DNA from: Neisseria meningitidis
Lineage (GTDB): Bacteria; Pseudomonadota; Gammaproteobacteria; Burkholderiales; Neisseriaceae
Assembly (NCBI RefSeq): GCF_900638555.1
Contig: NZ_LR134525.1
Location: forward strand, 930,001 to 994,000
Direction: 5' to 3'
Length of the DNA stretch: 64,000 nt
Within the stretch, counting starts at the first letter, position 1. Each line of letters starts with the position of its first letter. Positions 41,810 to 50,398 of this stretch are shown here, piece after piece. The translations under genes and the position numbers were made by a program. Below the pieces are notes generated by a model, which saw only the letters and a program-made list of their open reading frames with translations, did not search any database and was not told the origin of the DNA.

Positions 41810-42100
41810 ATGGCAGAAAGTAAAAGGGTACAACGGCTATTGAGGGTCTTTATCGCGCTTGACGAGCATCCGATTATCGGTCTGAGCAATAAGGATTTAT
41901 CGGTCGGACTGGGGCTGACGCCATCGCAAGTCAGCAGGGATATTGATGATTTGGTTGCCTCGGGATTGGTCATCAAACTTGAAAACGGCAACTACGCCTA
42001 CGGCATCAAAACCCTGCAAATCGCAGAGCGGTTCAGGCAGCAGCATGAACGGCTGCAAAGCAAGATTGCCGAAATCGGCAAGCGGGTCGATGTGGATTAA
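41810..42100 (+). CDS. Winged-helix (IclR-type) phage regulator
   Basis: 96 residues from ATG 41810, placed by AAGGAGG about 6 nt before it (ATG at 41804 would be too close). RVQRLLRVFIALDEHPIIGL, SNKDLSVGLGLTPSQVSRDI, DDLVASGLV form the wHTH; a helical tail follows. Common in Mu-like neisserial prophages between the ner-like gene and DUF3102. Confidence 0.8.
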   Translation: MAESKRVQRLLRVFIALDEHPIIGLSNKDLSVGLGLTPSQVSRDIDDLVASGLVIKLENGNYAYGIKTLQIAERFRQQHERLQSKIAEIGKRVDVD

Positions 42101-42144
42101 CGGATTTTGAAAGTTTCCGACGTCGGAAACTTTGGAGATAAAAA

Positions 42145-43020
42145 ATGAATACAGAAATTGAAATTATCGCAACCGACAAAGTAAGCAATCAGGCAGCGAT
42201 GCGCAGTGTGCTGGTGATGGAGCAGTGGGGTAACGGCGAGACTTATAGCGAAGAGCGTTGGGTTGAACGCGGTCGTCAAGCAGTACGGCAGACGATGGAA
42301 GGCATGTTCGAACTGGGACGTGCGCTGATTATTTTAAAAGAGCATACGGAACACGGACGGTTTATGGAAATTGTGAAAAGCCAATTTGGGCTGGGTATCG
42401 CAGAAACATCACGTCTGATGTCAGCCACTCGCCGCTTTGCGACCCCGCAAATGCAGAAAGCCGCGCCGAAGCTGATGGATTTGGGCAAGTCGAAGCTGCT
42501 TGAGCTGCTGGTCGAAGAAGACGTTACGCTGGTGGGTTTGGCCGAAGGGGAAGAAGTCAACGGCATGACCTTTGACGATGTGGACCGAATGACGGTGCGC
42601 GAGCTGCGCGTCGCCCTGCGCGAAAGCCGCGAAAACCTCGCCGCCAAAGACGAAGTGATGAAAACCCAAACAGCCAAAATTGATGAGCTGGCCGAGAAGC
42701 TGGCTAAGAAGCAAACCGTTGTCAGAGAGCCGAAGGCGGAAGACGTAGGCAGCGAGTTGGCGATGCAGTTAACAAGCCTTGAGGTCGGTATCCGCAGTCA
42801 AGTGAGCCGTCTGAAAGATTTGTTCGACCAACTTAATGCGCACAGTGAGGCACACGGGATCAGCCATCAGGCAAAGATGGTCGGCACGCTCAATCAAATT
42901 ATTTTGGACTGCGAGCAACTGCGCGAAAGCTATGCCCTGCCGACTGAAGCACCGACAGACAATGTGCCGGAATGGTTGGGCGGTGAAACGGGAGAAGGCG
43001 ATGAATCCGGCAATGATTGA
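42145..43020 (+). CDS. DUF3102 phage protein
   Basis: 291 residues. GMFELGRALIILKEHTEHGRF near 50-70 and FGLGIAETSRLMSATRRF are the DUF3102 pattern; a long coiled coil spans about 140-190 (VRELRVALRESRENLAAKDE). The tail is acidic. Function unknown, found in the early region of Mu-like prophages. It overlaps the transposase start by 20 bp. Confidence 0.85.
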   Translation: MNTEIEIIATDKVSNQAAMRSVLVMEQWGNGETYSEERWVERGRQAVRQTMEGMFELGRALIILKEHTEHGRFMEIVKSQFGLGIAETSRLMSATRRFATPQMQKAAPKLMDLGKSKLLELLVEEDVTLVGLAEGEEVNGMTFDDVDRMTVRELRVALRESRENLAAKDEVMKTQTAKIDELAEKLAKKQTVVREPKAEDVGSELAMQLTSLEVGIRSQVSRLKDLFDQLNAHSEAHGISHQAKMVGTLNQIILDCEQLRESYALPTEAPTDNVPEWLGGETGEGDESGND

Positions 43021-43360
43021 GCGTCTTAAGGCAGTCGAGAATCAGGCGGAAGCAATGGAACGCGGCGCACGCTCTGCATATCTTAAGCAGCAGGCGCAGG
43101 AATTGGGCATCAGCCTTGCCACGCTATACCGCAAGCTGGAGGCGGTCAGCGTCAAGCCGACGCGCAAACGGCGCAGCGATGCGGGCAAGACGGAGCTTAA
43201 AACGGAAGAAGCCAAATTGATTTCGGCGGTTTTGGTGGAGGCGATGAGGCGCAACGGCAAGCGGTTGATGTCGGTGCGGCAGGCGGTGGAAATGCTGCGC
43301 GCCAACGGAAAAATCGAGGCGGCGCGGATTGATGGGGAAACCGGGGAAGTCATCCCGTCC
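43001..43360 (+). pseudogene. Mu-like phage transposase, N-terminal fragment
   Basis: Starts MNPAMIERLKAVENQAEAME behind GGGAGAAGGCG. GISLATLYRKLEAV is a helix-turn-helix, followed by basic KPTRKRRSDAGK and MRRNGKRLMSVRQAVEMLRA, as in the DNA-binding front of Mu-type transposases. Homology stops at EVIPS near 43358, where integrase sequence begins; the catalytic core is absent. Confidence 0.7.
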
Positions 43361-43905
43361 GTCCGCACTGCTTTCCGCCCGCTGGCAAGACATCGACCTC
43401 ACCGCCCGGTTATGGCACATCCCCGCCGCCGACATGAAGACCAAACACCCCTTTACCGTCCCACTGTCGGACTGGGCGGTAGAAATACTCCGAGAGCTGC
43501 ACACACAGACCGGCGACAACATCCACCTTTTCCCCGGCATCCGCCCACGGCGCAAACCCGCCCCCCCATCCCGACCACATCAGCATCAAATTCGCCCACA
43601 ACGCCATCCGACGACTGGGCTATGACGGCAGCACCCCCGGCAAATCCAAACACACAATGCACGGATTCCGCCACCTCTTCACCAACATCAGCCTGACCGC
43701 CGGAAAAGACACCCTCACAACAGACCTCGCCCTCGGCCACATCAGCCGCGCCGCCCTCCAACGCGCCGGCTTCTCAAGCCTGCACCACTACCTGACCGCC
43801 GACAGCTACCGCCTCCAAGAGCGGCGCGAACTCGCCGAATGGTACAGCCGCCGCCACCGCCAAGCATACGAAGCCGCCGCCCAAAACACTTGCAATAAAA
43901 CCTAA
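43355..43905 (+). pseudogene. Tyrosine integrase (P4 type), C-terminal fragment with frameshift
   Basis: PSALLSARWQDIDLTARLWH, HPFTVPLSDWAVEILRELH and HLFPGIRP are the start of the catalytic domain; after a C7 run at 43561-43567 the frame shifts and continues with FAHNAIRRLGYDG, HGFRHLFTNISL, LALGHISRAALQRAGF and HHYLTADSY. It lacks the N-terminal half. Junction with the Mu-type transposase at CCGTCCG. Confidence 0.8.
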
Positions 43906-43984
43906 AAGGTATCAATATATACACATGGCAGACATCCTGCCATCCGACAAGCGGCGGCAACCGCCAAAAACGAAAGGAAGTACG

Positions 43985-44188
43985 ATGAACATAATCGAAC
44001 AAGAAATGAAACACTCCAGTCTGAGAAAAGTAGATGTCGAAATCGCCAAAATCATTGCAGACGCGCACAAAATCAACGCCGAATCCGTAAAAATAGCCCA
44101 AGAATCCCGATGGTATCCCATGATGGCGGCCACCGGGCTGGTTACCGCCATCGCCGCCGTGTTGGCACTGATATTCAAATTTGCCTGA
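43985..44188 (+). CDS. Small phage-associated membrane protein
   Basis: 67 residues from ATG 43985 (AAAGGAAG upstream). A charged helical part (KVDVEIAKIIADAHKINAES) and one C-terminal membrane segment (MMAATGLVTAIAAVLALIF). Forms a tight cluster with the next two genes. No family named. Confidence 0.6.
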   Translation: MNIIEQEMKHSSLRKVDVEIAKIIADAHKINAESVKIAQESRWYPMMAATGLVTAIAAVLALIFKFA

Positions 44189-44225
44189 CCACAAGCCCCG
44201 CGAGGGGCTTTATCCCCCGAACAAA

Positions 44226-44507
44226 ATGAACAGAGCCGCACTATTCAACCGCTACCCCGAATGGATTATCGGGCAAGACGGCGCAAGCCGTTTCATTACC
44301 CATTGCCGCTATCCCCGCCTGATTGCCAAAATCCACAGGCAGACAGACAGCGAATGCCCGGGCGGGCATTACCGCCATTCCGAAAACGGCATCACCCTTT
44401 ACGATTTTATTTTTTTCGACGGAAAACCGGCAGACGAAGCCCGATTTGCCGCCGTCCTTACCGAAACCTGCCGCCGGGCAGTCAAAAAAATATGCGAAAC
44501 AAAATAA
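44226..44507 (+). CDS. Small phage-associated protein, unknown function
   Basis: 93 residues from ATG 44226. MNRAALFNRYPEWIIGQDGA, four Cys/His-containing stretches (FITHCRYPRL, ECPGGHYRH, ETCRRAVKKICE). Soluble. Overlaps the next gene by 16 bp. Not recognised. Confidence 0.55.
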   Translation: MNRAALFNRYPEWIIGQDGASRFITHCRYPRLIAKIHRQTDSECPGGHYRHSENGITLYDFIFFDGKPADEARFAAVLTETCRRAVKKICETK

Positions 44508-44722
44508 ACCGCAACGACATGGAACTCGGCTACACACCTTACAACCTGCGCAACCGCTGCAAACTGATACAGGCCGAGTTGGCGCAAATCGTCGGGGTGA
44601 AGCACTACATACAGGTAGGCCGCTGGGAAGCCGAACCCGATACCGAAACGCGGCGGGCCGATATGCCGCTGGAAAAATGGCGGCAGTTCCTCGATTGGAC
44701 AGAAAAAACAAACGCCGTCTGA
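44492..44722 (+). CDS. Small helix-turn-helix-like phage protein
   Basis: 76 residues from ATG 44492. LRNRCKLIQAELAQIVGVKH, YIQVGRWEAEPDTETRR resembles an XRE-type helix-turn-helix in which the protein recognises a 'QVGRWE' turn. Ends within an uptake sequence (GCCGTCTGA supplies the stop). Overlaps the preceding gene. Confidence 0.6.
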   Translation: MRNKINRNDMELGYTPYNLRNRCKLIQAELAQIVGVKHYIQVGRWEAEPDTETRRADMPLEKWRQFLDWTEKTNAV

Positions 44723-44838
44723 AACCTTCAGAGTGCGAAGCCTGCCCGCCGGGTACGGCATTTTTTACCCACCCCCAAACCTAAAAGCCCCACGCCGCTT
44801 GCCCCCGACCCGCCGCCGCCCCAAAATAAACTCACTCT

Positions 44839-45934
44839 GAGACCTTTGCAAAATTCCCTTCCCTCCCGACAGCCGAAACCCAAACACAGGTTTTCGGCTG
44901 TTTTTGCCCCAAACACCTCCTAATTCTACCCAAATACCCCCTTAATCCTCCCCGGATACCCGATAATCAGGCATCCGGGCTGCCTTTTAGGCGGCAGCGG
45001 GCGCACTTAGCCTGTTGGCCGCTTTCAACAGGTTCAAACACATCGCCTTCAGGTGGCTTTGCGCACTCACTTTAATCAGTCCGAAATAGGCTGCCCGCGC
45101 ATAATGCCGTCTAACAACTGATGTTCTTCCAGATGTTCGGTTTTCCGCACTGTCATAGCCTTTGTCGGCATAGATGGTCGTGCCTTCGGTAATGCCTTCC
45201 AGCAAAGGCAACAGGTGGTTGCACTCATGGGTATTGGCTGGGGTGATGTGCAGTTTCTCGATATAGCCTTCCGCATCGGTACGGGTATGTTGTTTGTAAC
45301 CGAGTCTGTAGAGGCCGTTTTTCTTTGTCCAACGGGCATCGCCGTCTTTACTCGGTGTAGTTTGTCCGCTGACTTGTCCTTTGTTATCGACTTCTATGGC
45401 CTGACGCTGTTTGCTGCCGGCGGTCTGAATAATGGTGGCATCAACGACGGCGGCGGATGCTTTCTCTACTTTTAAACCTTTTTCGGTCAGTTGGCGGTTA
45501 ATCAGTTCCAGCAATTCGGACAGGGTGTCGTCTTGCGCCAGCCGGTTGCGGTAGCGGCATAAGGTGCTGTAATCGGGGATGCTCAGTTCGTCGAAACGGC
45601 AAAACAGGTTGAAATCGATGCGGGTAATGAGGCTGTGTTCGAGTTCGGGATCGGAGAGACTGTGCCATTGTCCGAGCAGGACGGCTTTGAACATGGACAA
45701 CAGCGGGTAGGCGGGACGGCCGCGGTGGTCTCGGAGGTAACGGGTTCTTTGACGGTTCAGGTATTGTTCGATCGGCTGCCAATCAATTACCTGGTCCAAC
45801 TTCAATAGCGGGAAACGGTCGATGTGTTTGGCAATCATGGCTTGTGCGGTTTGCCGGAAGAAGGTGCTCATGGAAAATCCCCTAAATGGCTTGGTGGGAA
45901 TTTAGGGGATTTTGGGGAATTTTGCAAAGGTCTC
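44839..45934 (-). mobile_element. IS1106-type copy E (deleted)
   Basis: 1096 bp with intact ends. Flanks ACTCT and ACGCT differ at one base, so a decayed 5-bp duplication is possible. About 123 bp are missing relative to the 1219-bp form. Confidence 0.9.
44987..45871 (-). pseudogene. Transposase of IS copy E with 41-codon internal deletion
   Basis: In frame throughout (294 residues) but jumps from [18 protein letters not shown] to [15 protein letters not shown], losing the segment that includes YVVEQSFG, the catalytic Glu. Should be inactive. Confidence 0.88.
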
Positions 45935-45962
45935 ACGCTGTAAAATTGCCGCCGCTCCGCAT

Positions 45963-46408
45963 TCAGACGGCATCGGCAATAAAAAAGCCCGAAAAAATCG
46001 GGCTGAAAGTTAAGGCTGCATCGCCTTTAAAGCGGCTTTCGCCAAAAAACCGCTCGGGTTTCATGACGGCGGCAGTGCAGGCATCGACACGGTTGAGGAT
46101 ATGTTGCGGCCAACTGATATTAAACCGTACCTGTCCGGTTAATGCGGCATCGTCCGCTTCAACCATCGTCCACAACACCGCTAGGCATAATCGGGATTGT
46201 CCCGATGAACCTTTATGCTTTGCGCCCCAGGAATCGGCAGGTTTTCCTGCAAAAGCCCTTCGAGATGGAACATTGCGGCGGCTTTGGTATCGGCAAGCGC
46301 GTCGGCAACCGTATCGCCGACAGGATAGCAGCCCGGCAGATCGGGAATAATCACGCCTCAGTTGCTTTAATCGGGGTCTTGGAACAGCACAGCGGGATAG
46401 TAAATCAT
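45963..46408 (-). pseudogene. HicB-like antitoxin remnant
   Basis: From ATG 46408: MIYYPAVLFQDPD, TAA, SN, TGA, GVIIPDLPGCYPVGDTVADA, LADTKAAAMFHLEGLLQE, IKVHRDNPDYA, TAG, then in another frame LWTMVEADDAALTGQVRFNI and a HicB-like C-terminus (SWPQHILNRVDA). Partly degraded RNase-H-like HicB fold with at least two stops and one frameshift. No hicA toxin gene is adjacent. An intrinsic terminator-like hairpin lies at 45981-46004. Confidence 0.8.
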
Positions 46409-46526
46409 CGCTTCCTTTCTCGGATATGCGGTATCGGCAAAGTCCAAACGCAACGAAGGGGATTTATAGTGAATTATAATCAATTAAAAACAAAATAGTA
46501 CAATACTCAACTTTGAAGGTCTAACC

Positions 46527-47477
46527 ATGGCATACTCTGCGGACTTAAGAAACAAAGCTTTAAACTATAGTGGATTAACAAAAATCAGGACAAGGCGACG
46601 AAGCCGCAGACAGTACAAATAGTACGGCAAGGCGAGGCAACACCGTACTGGTTTTTGTTAATCCACTATATTACGAACAATGCAAAAACATCAGCCAAAC
46701 CGCAGCAACGTTTAACTTGTCAAGAAACACGCTTTACCTGTGGATTCGCCTTAAAAAACAAACAGGCAGCCTAAAACATCAAGTTACCGGTCTAAATGCC
46801 GTCAAATCGGATAGGCAAAAACCGGCTCAATATATTGGGCAACACCAGGATGCCTATCTGCATGAAATCGCCAAACATTTTGATTGTACGGCAGCCACCA
46901 TTTGCTATGCACTCAAACAGATGGGGATAACGCGCAAAAAAAGACCACCACTTACAAAGAACAAGACCCGGCCAAAGTAACGCATTATTTGACACAGCCG
47001 GCCGAATTTTCCGACTACCAACGTGTTTATTTGGATGAAACAGGATTTGACCGCTACCTGTTCCGTCCCTATGCCCGCAGCCTGAAAGGGCAAATAGTGA
47101 AAGCGCAGATAAGTGGAAAAAGATACCAACGCTTATCTTTGGTGTCCGCACAAGTCGGCAACCGGCTGATTGCTCCAATGGTTTATCAAAATACGATGAC
47201 CGGAGTCTTTTTTGAAGCGTGGTTTCAGCAATGCCTACTGCCCGCATTGACTCAAAAATCGTTGATTATTTTAGATAATGCGCGATTTTACCGTATGGGT
47301 GTCTTACGGGAAATGGCGGAAAAATTGGGACATAAGGTATTGCCTCTTGCACCTTATTCACCTGAGCTCAACCCGATTGAGAAAGTGTGGGCGAATATTA
47401 AGCGGTATCTGCGAACCGTTTTGTCTGATTACGCCCGATTTGACGATGCACTACTGTCCTATTTTGATTTTAATTGA
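46527..47477 (+). pseudogene. IS630-family transposase, disrupted
   Basis: MAYSADLRNKALN is followed by the Correia element, then YEQCKNISQTAATFNLSRNT (HTH), a second HTH around HFDCTAATICYALKQMG. At RKKRP/KKTTTYKEQ an A7 run marks the usual -1 frameshift between the two reading frames. The DDE part has YLDETGFDRY, LIILDNARFYR and PYSPELNPIEKVWA. The 103-bp net insertion shifts frame, so the N-terminus is lost. Confidence 0.85.
46566..46670. repeat. Correia element, 105 bp, inside the IS630-type transposase
   Basis: Both ends TATAGTGGATTAACAAAAAT type with TA duplicated around the original AACTATTACGAA. Removal restores the transposase codons ALNYYEQ. Confidence 0.93.
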
Positions 47478-47548
47478 ATATACAAACCACAGTGGGGCGT
47501 GGTCGTTGTAACGCCAAAAACGCAACATCTACAATACACCGAAAGCAA

Positions 47549-48290
47549 TGGGATAGCAATTAAAACCGTACACCGCCGCACCAGTTTCGACAGCTGCCGC
47601 GCAACAGCAGGCAAAAAATCACGGTTTGACGTGGAAAGCGGCGCAAATTTCGACAAAACGGTCGAACTGCCGATTGAGGATGGGGATGGGAAAATTGGCG
47701 TAGTTGCCGAACCCTCCGGTTCTGGGAAAACCGGTATCGGTAAGGCTCGAGAGCTTTACGCGCCGACTTGTGCGGGCGGCAAGCCGATAGCCGATGAAAT
47801 CGCGCCTGATAAGGCATTTCACGAAGTAACGGCGGCATTGTCGGCGGCCGGTTTGGGCAGCGTCCCCGTCCGGCTGCGCCCGTACACGCCCCGACATGAA
47901 AGAAGCGCGTGCCGCCGGGATGGTCGTATTGCCCGAATGGCAGGGTATCGGCATCGGCACACGGTTTTTAAACACCCCCAGCGAAATGCGGTACCGAGGC
48001 GGAAACCGCTATAATAAACCCATGCGGACACTGTTCCACACCCCCACCCCGGGCTTGTCCGTTCCTTGCGGAAAGACCGCAAATGGACGCAGATTTCCGC
48101 CGCCCTATACGGACAAAACAAGACCCGATCCGCCGAAGCCGTCACGCGGAGCTTCAAAAAAAACCCCGCTGTAAACGGCAAGAGCAAAGGAGCAGGCGCA
48201 GGATACGGCGGACACCTCCGCGCCATACAGGGATTCCGATACCGGGCAGGGACGCTCCGGCCGACAGTTACGGCGCAAATTAAGCGGGAA
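47549..48290 (+). pseudogene. ABC-ATPase/GNAT fusion protein, decayed
   Basis: First frame: FDKTVELPIEDGDGKIGVV, AEPSGSGKTGIGKARELY (Walker A changed from GPSGSGKS/T), DKAFHEVTAALSAAGLGSVP, VRLRPY. A second frame has VVLPEWQGIGIGTRFLNTPS and GGNRYNKPMRTLFHT, and a third WTQISAALYGQNKTRSAEAV and YGGHLRAIQGFRYR. These match the ATPase-acetyltransferase proteins carried by phages and genomic islands. The middle of the ATPase is missing and several frameshifts are present. Confidence 0.7.
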
Positions 48291-48299
48291 CATCTCAAA

Positions 48300-48339
48300 A
48301 AAACAAGCCCGATTGGAAGAATCCGATCGGGCTTGTTTT
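48300..48339 (+). terminator. Intrinsic terminator
   Basis: AAACAAGCCCGAT and ATCGGGCTTGTTTT around a short loop, at the end of the ABC/GNAT remnant. Confidence 0.8.
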
Positions 48340-48489
48340 GCAACTGTTTTGTCATGCCGTGAAATATCCGCATGACAAAATAATGCAAAATTGGGACAAA
48401 ACGGGCGCGAGGTTACACAAGCCCGTTTGAGAGGAGTATTTATTGAGAACGAACCGTGGGCGCGTTGTTTCAAGAGATATAACAATAGC

Positions 48490-48741
48490 ATACCTTCTTC
48501 TACGCAGACCCGCCGTACTGGCAAACCGCAGGGTACGACCACGAATTCGATTGGCTGCAGTATGAGCTGCTGACCAAAGCGATGGCGGAGAGCAAGGGAA
48601 AATTCATGCTATCTATCAATGACCATCCTGATATAAGGGAGTTTCAAAGACTTCCGCATCACACAGCCTGAGCTTGCCTATACGGTTGGCAGAGACAAAA
48701 CCGGTAAAACAAGCGGCGAGCTGATTATATGCAATTGGTAA
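48490..48741 (+). pseudogene. Dam-type (D12 class) adenine methyltransferase, C-terminal fragment
   Basis: FFYADPPYWQTAGYDHEFDW carries the DPPY catalytic motif; LLTKAMAESKGKFMLSINDH and, after a frameshift at 48643, RITQPELAYTVGRDKTGK and GELIICNW complete the C-terminus. The SAM-binding N-terminal half is absent. Probably a phage methylase remnant. Confidence 0.8.
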
Positions 48742-48783
48742 AACAAAAGGGCAGCTTACAATACGTTTTTCGGCAAAGCAAGG

Positions 48784-48826
48784 GCATCTGAAAAGTTTTG
48801 CAAAATTTTCAGGTGTCCTTTTTTGT
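48784..48826. terminator. Intrinsic terminator after the methylase remnant
   Basis: CTGAAAAGTTTTGC and its near inverse form a hairpin followed by TTTTTT. Confidence 0.65.
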
Positions 48827-48865
48827 TTTCAAAGTGAATGAATGAAATACTACGGTCAGAAGATT

Positions 48866-49021
48866 TATAGTGAATTAAATTTAAACCGATACAGCGTTGG
48901 CTCGCCTTAGCTCAAAGAGAACGATTCTCTAAGGTGCTGAAGCACCAAGTGAATCGGTTCCGTACTATTTGTACTGTCTTCGGCTCGCCGCCTTGTCCTT
49001 ATTTAAATTTAATTCACTATA
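48866..49021. repeat. Correia element, full-length variant (156 bp)
   Basis: Ends are TATAGTGAATTAAATTTAAA, with A in place of the usual second G, on both sides. Confidence 0.93.
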
Positions 49022-49088
49022 TTTGCCCGTGCGTTTGTGATAAATTCGGCACTGTATTTGATATGATTTTAACAAATCGGGAGGGGCA

Positions 49089-49271
49089 ATGTTTTGGTAT
49101 GTAATCGGCTTTTGCGCCTTTGTCGTCGCGCTGCTGTCGCTGTGGGTCAATGCCGGCGCGTTCGGTATGCAGGAAGACGATACCCCGCAATCGGATTATG
49201 AAAGGCGTTTGGGTTTGGGGGCGAAACTGAAAAACAAAAATACGCCGAAATCAGGGGAAAAACGGCAATAA
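49089..49271 (+). CDS. Small single-pass membrane protein
   Basis: 60 residues behind GGGAGGGG. One N-terminal hydrophobic segment (MFWYVIGFCAFVVALLSLWV) and a polar basic tail. No family recognised; the strong ribosome binding site supports it being expressed. Confidence 0.6.
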   Translation: MFWYVIGFCAFVVALLSLWVNAGAFGMQEDDTPQSDYERRLGLGAKLKNKNTPKSGEKRQ

Positions 49272-49320
49272 AGACAGCAAATGCTTTCAGCCGGCATTTG
49301 CTTTGAAGCATGGGAGACAG

Positions 49321-50346
49321 TCAAACATTTATCTCATGCTCAAATGCGTTCAGGATTCGGCGGACTTCATCCGCATCCTTAACCGTTCGGACGCGGTCAA
49401 ACAGCGTTTGCGCCGGGTCGAACGTTTTTTTCATCATGCCCAACCATTGCTTAAGACGGGCGATCGGGTATTTATTGTTTGCCTCTTTTGTCAGGCACAG
49501 CTCGAAAAACTGCCGTATCCATTTAGAAACTTCGGCAAAATCCGTGTCTTTGACCGGCCCGCCGTTCTCGTATTGCTTGATTTGCCGCGCCAAATCGGGG
49601 CGGATGACCGCGCCGCGCCCCAGCATGACGCTGTTGCAGCCGCTGATTGTTTTGATGCCGATATAGTCCTGCAGGCTGAAGACATCGCCGTTGGCGGTAA
49701 CTGGGATATCGACGCTGTCTCGGATTTTCCTTATCCATTCCCAATGCGCCGGCGGTTCGTAACCCTCGGCTTTGGTACGCGCGTGTACGGTCAGTCCGCA
49801 CGCGCCCCCTTCGGCAATCGCACAGGCGCATTCCAAAGCAGGGCTTTTGTCTTCATAGCCGAGCCGCATTTTTGCGGTGAGCGGAATATGTGCGGGCAAA
49901 CGTTCGCGCAGCGTTTTGACGATGTGGAATATCAGTTCCGGTTCTTTCAGAAGAATTGCGCCGCCTTTGTGCCTGTTGACGGTGGGCGCGGGGCAGCCGA
50001 AGTTCAAATCGATTTTGTCCGCACCGAAGCGGACGGCTTCCAGCGCATTCGCCGCCATATTGTCCGCATCGCTGCCCAGAAGTTGGACGGTGCAGGGCGT
50101 GCCGGAAAACGTTTTGTTTCCGTTGGCGATTTCGGGGACGTATTTTAACCATGTGGCGCGGGAATGCACGGTATGGGTAATGCGTACAAATTCGCTGACG
50201 CATTCGTCGTAGCCGCCAATACGCGTCAGCAGGTCGCGCATCACGTCATCGACCAGACCCTGCATAGGGGCAAGGATGATTCGGGTTTTTTGTTTGGGTT
50301 CGGTTGTTTGTCCGTCAATCATGATTCGGGTAGGTATTTGATTCAA
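49321..50346 (-). CDS. dusC: tRNA-dihydrouridine(16) synthase
   Basis: Flavoenzyme that reduces a uridine in the tRNA D-loop. 341 residues (ATG at residue 9 is an alternative start). APMQGLVDDVMRDLLTRIGG, NFGCPAPTVNRHKGGAIL with catalytic Cys near residue 123, KMRLGYED and VHARTKAEGY identify the Dus family; APMQGLVD and the length favour DusC over DusA or DusB. Confidence 0.9.
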   Translation of the reverse strand: MNQIPTRIMIDGQTTEPKQKTRIILAPMQGLVDDVMRDLLTRIGGYDECVSEFVRITHTVHSRATWLKYVPEIANGNKTFSGTPCTVQLLGSDADNMAANALEAVRFGADKIDLNFGCPAPTVNRHKGGAILLKEPELIFHIVKTLRERLPAHIPLTAKMRLGYEDKSPALECACAIAEGGACGLTVHARTKAEGYEPPAHWEWIRKIRDSVDIPVTANGDVFSLQDYIGIKTISGCNSVMLGRGAVIRPDLARQIKQYENGGPVKDTDFAEVSKWIRQFFELCLTKEANNKYPIARLKQWLGMMKKTFDPAQTLFDRVRTVKDADEVRRILNAFEHEINV

Positions 50347-50349
50347 ACA

Positions 50350-50387
50350 ATGCCGTCTGAAGGCTTTCGGCGTTCAGACGGCATTTC
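50350..50387. terminator. Uptake-sequence hairpin between dusC and the FAD/Fe-S gene
   Basis: Perfect inverted 12-mers at 50350-50361 and 50373-50384. It lies after the minus-strand FAD/Fe-S gene and just upstream of dusC. Confidence 0.65.
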
Positions 50388-50398
50388 CGTGTCCGTTG

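Larger units (their letters stand above)
46465..47490 (+). mobile_element. IS630-type element carrying a Correia insertion
   Basis: Transposase plus imperfect A+T-rich ends (TTATAGTGAATTATAATCAA at the left, a TTTAATTGA-containing end at the right). Limits are approximate. Split by a 105-bp Correia element near its 5' end. Confidence 0.65.

Noticed and set aside
43561..43567. C7 run in the integrase remnant as a phase-variation switch
   Set aside because: The tract does shift frame, but the gene lacks its N-terminal half, so switching would have no product to control.
46926..46980. Frameshift at the A7 run in the IS630-type transposase as decay
   Set aside because: IS630-type elements often use -1 frameshifting at such runs; the Correia insertion is the inactivating change.
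36640..48750. Search for a second copy of the tmRNA 3' end as attR
   Set aside because: I found no convincing duplicate of GGTTCGATTCC...CCACCA in the following region, so integration at ssrA is not demonstrated.
49303..50148. 281-codon open frame on the plus strand
   Set aside because: Antisense to dusC, which has full family motifs.
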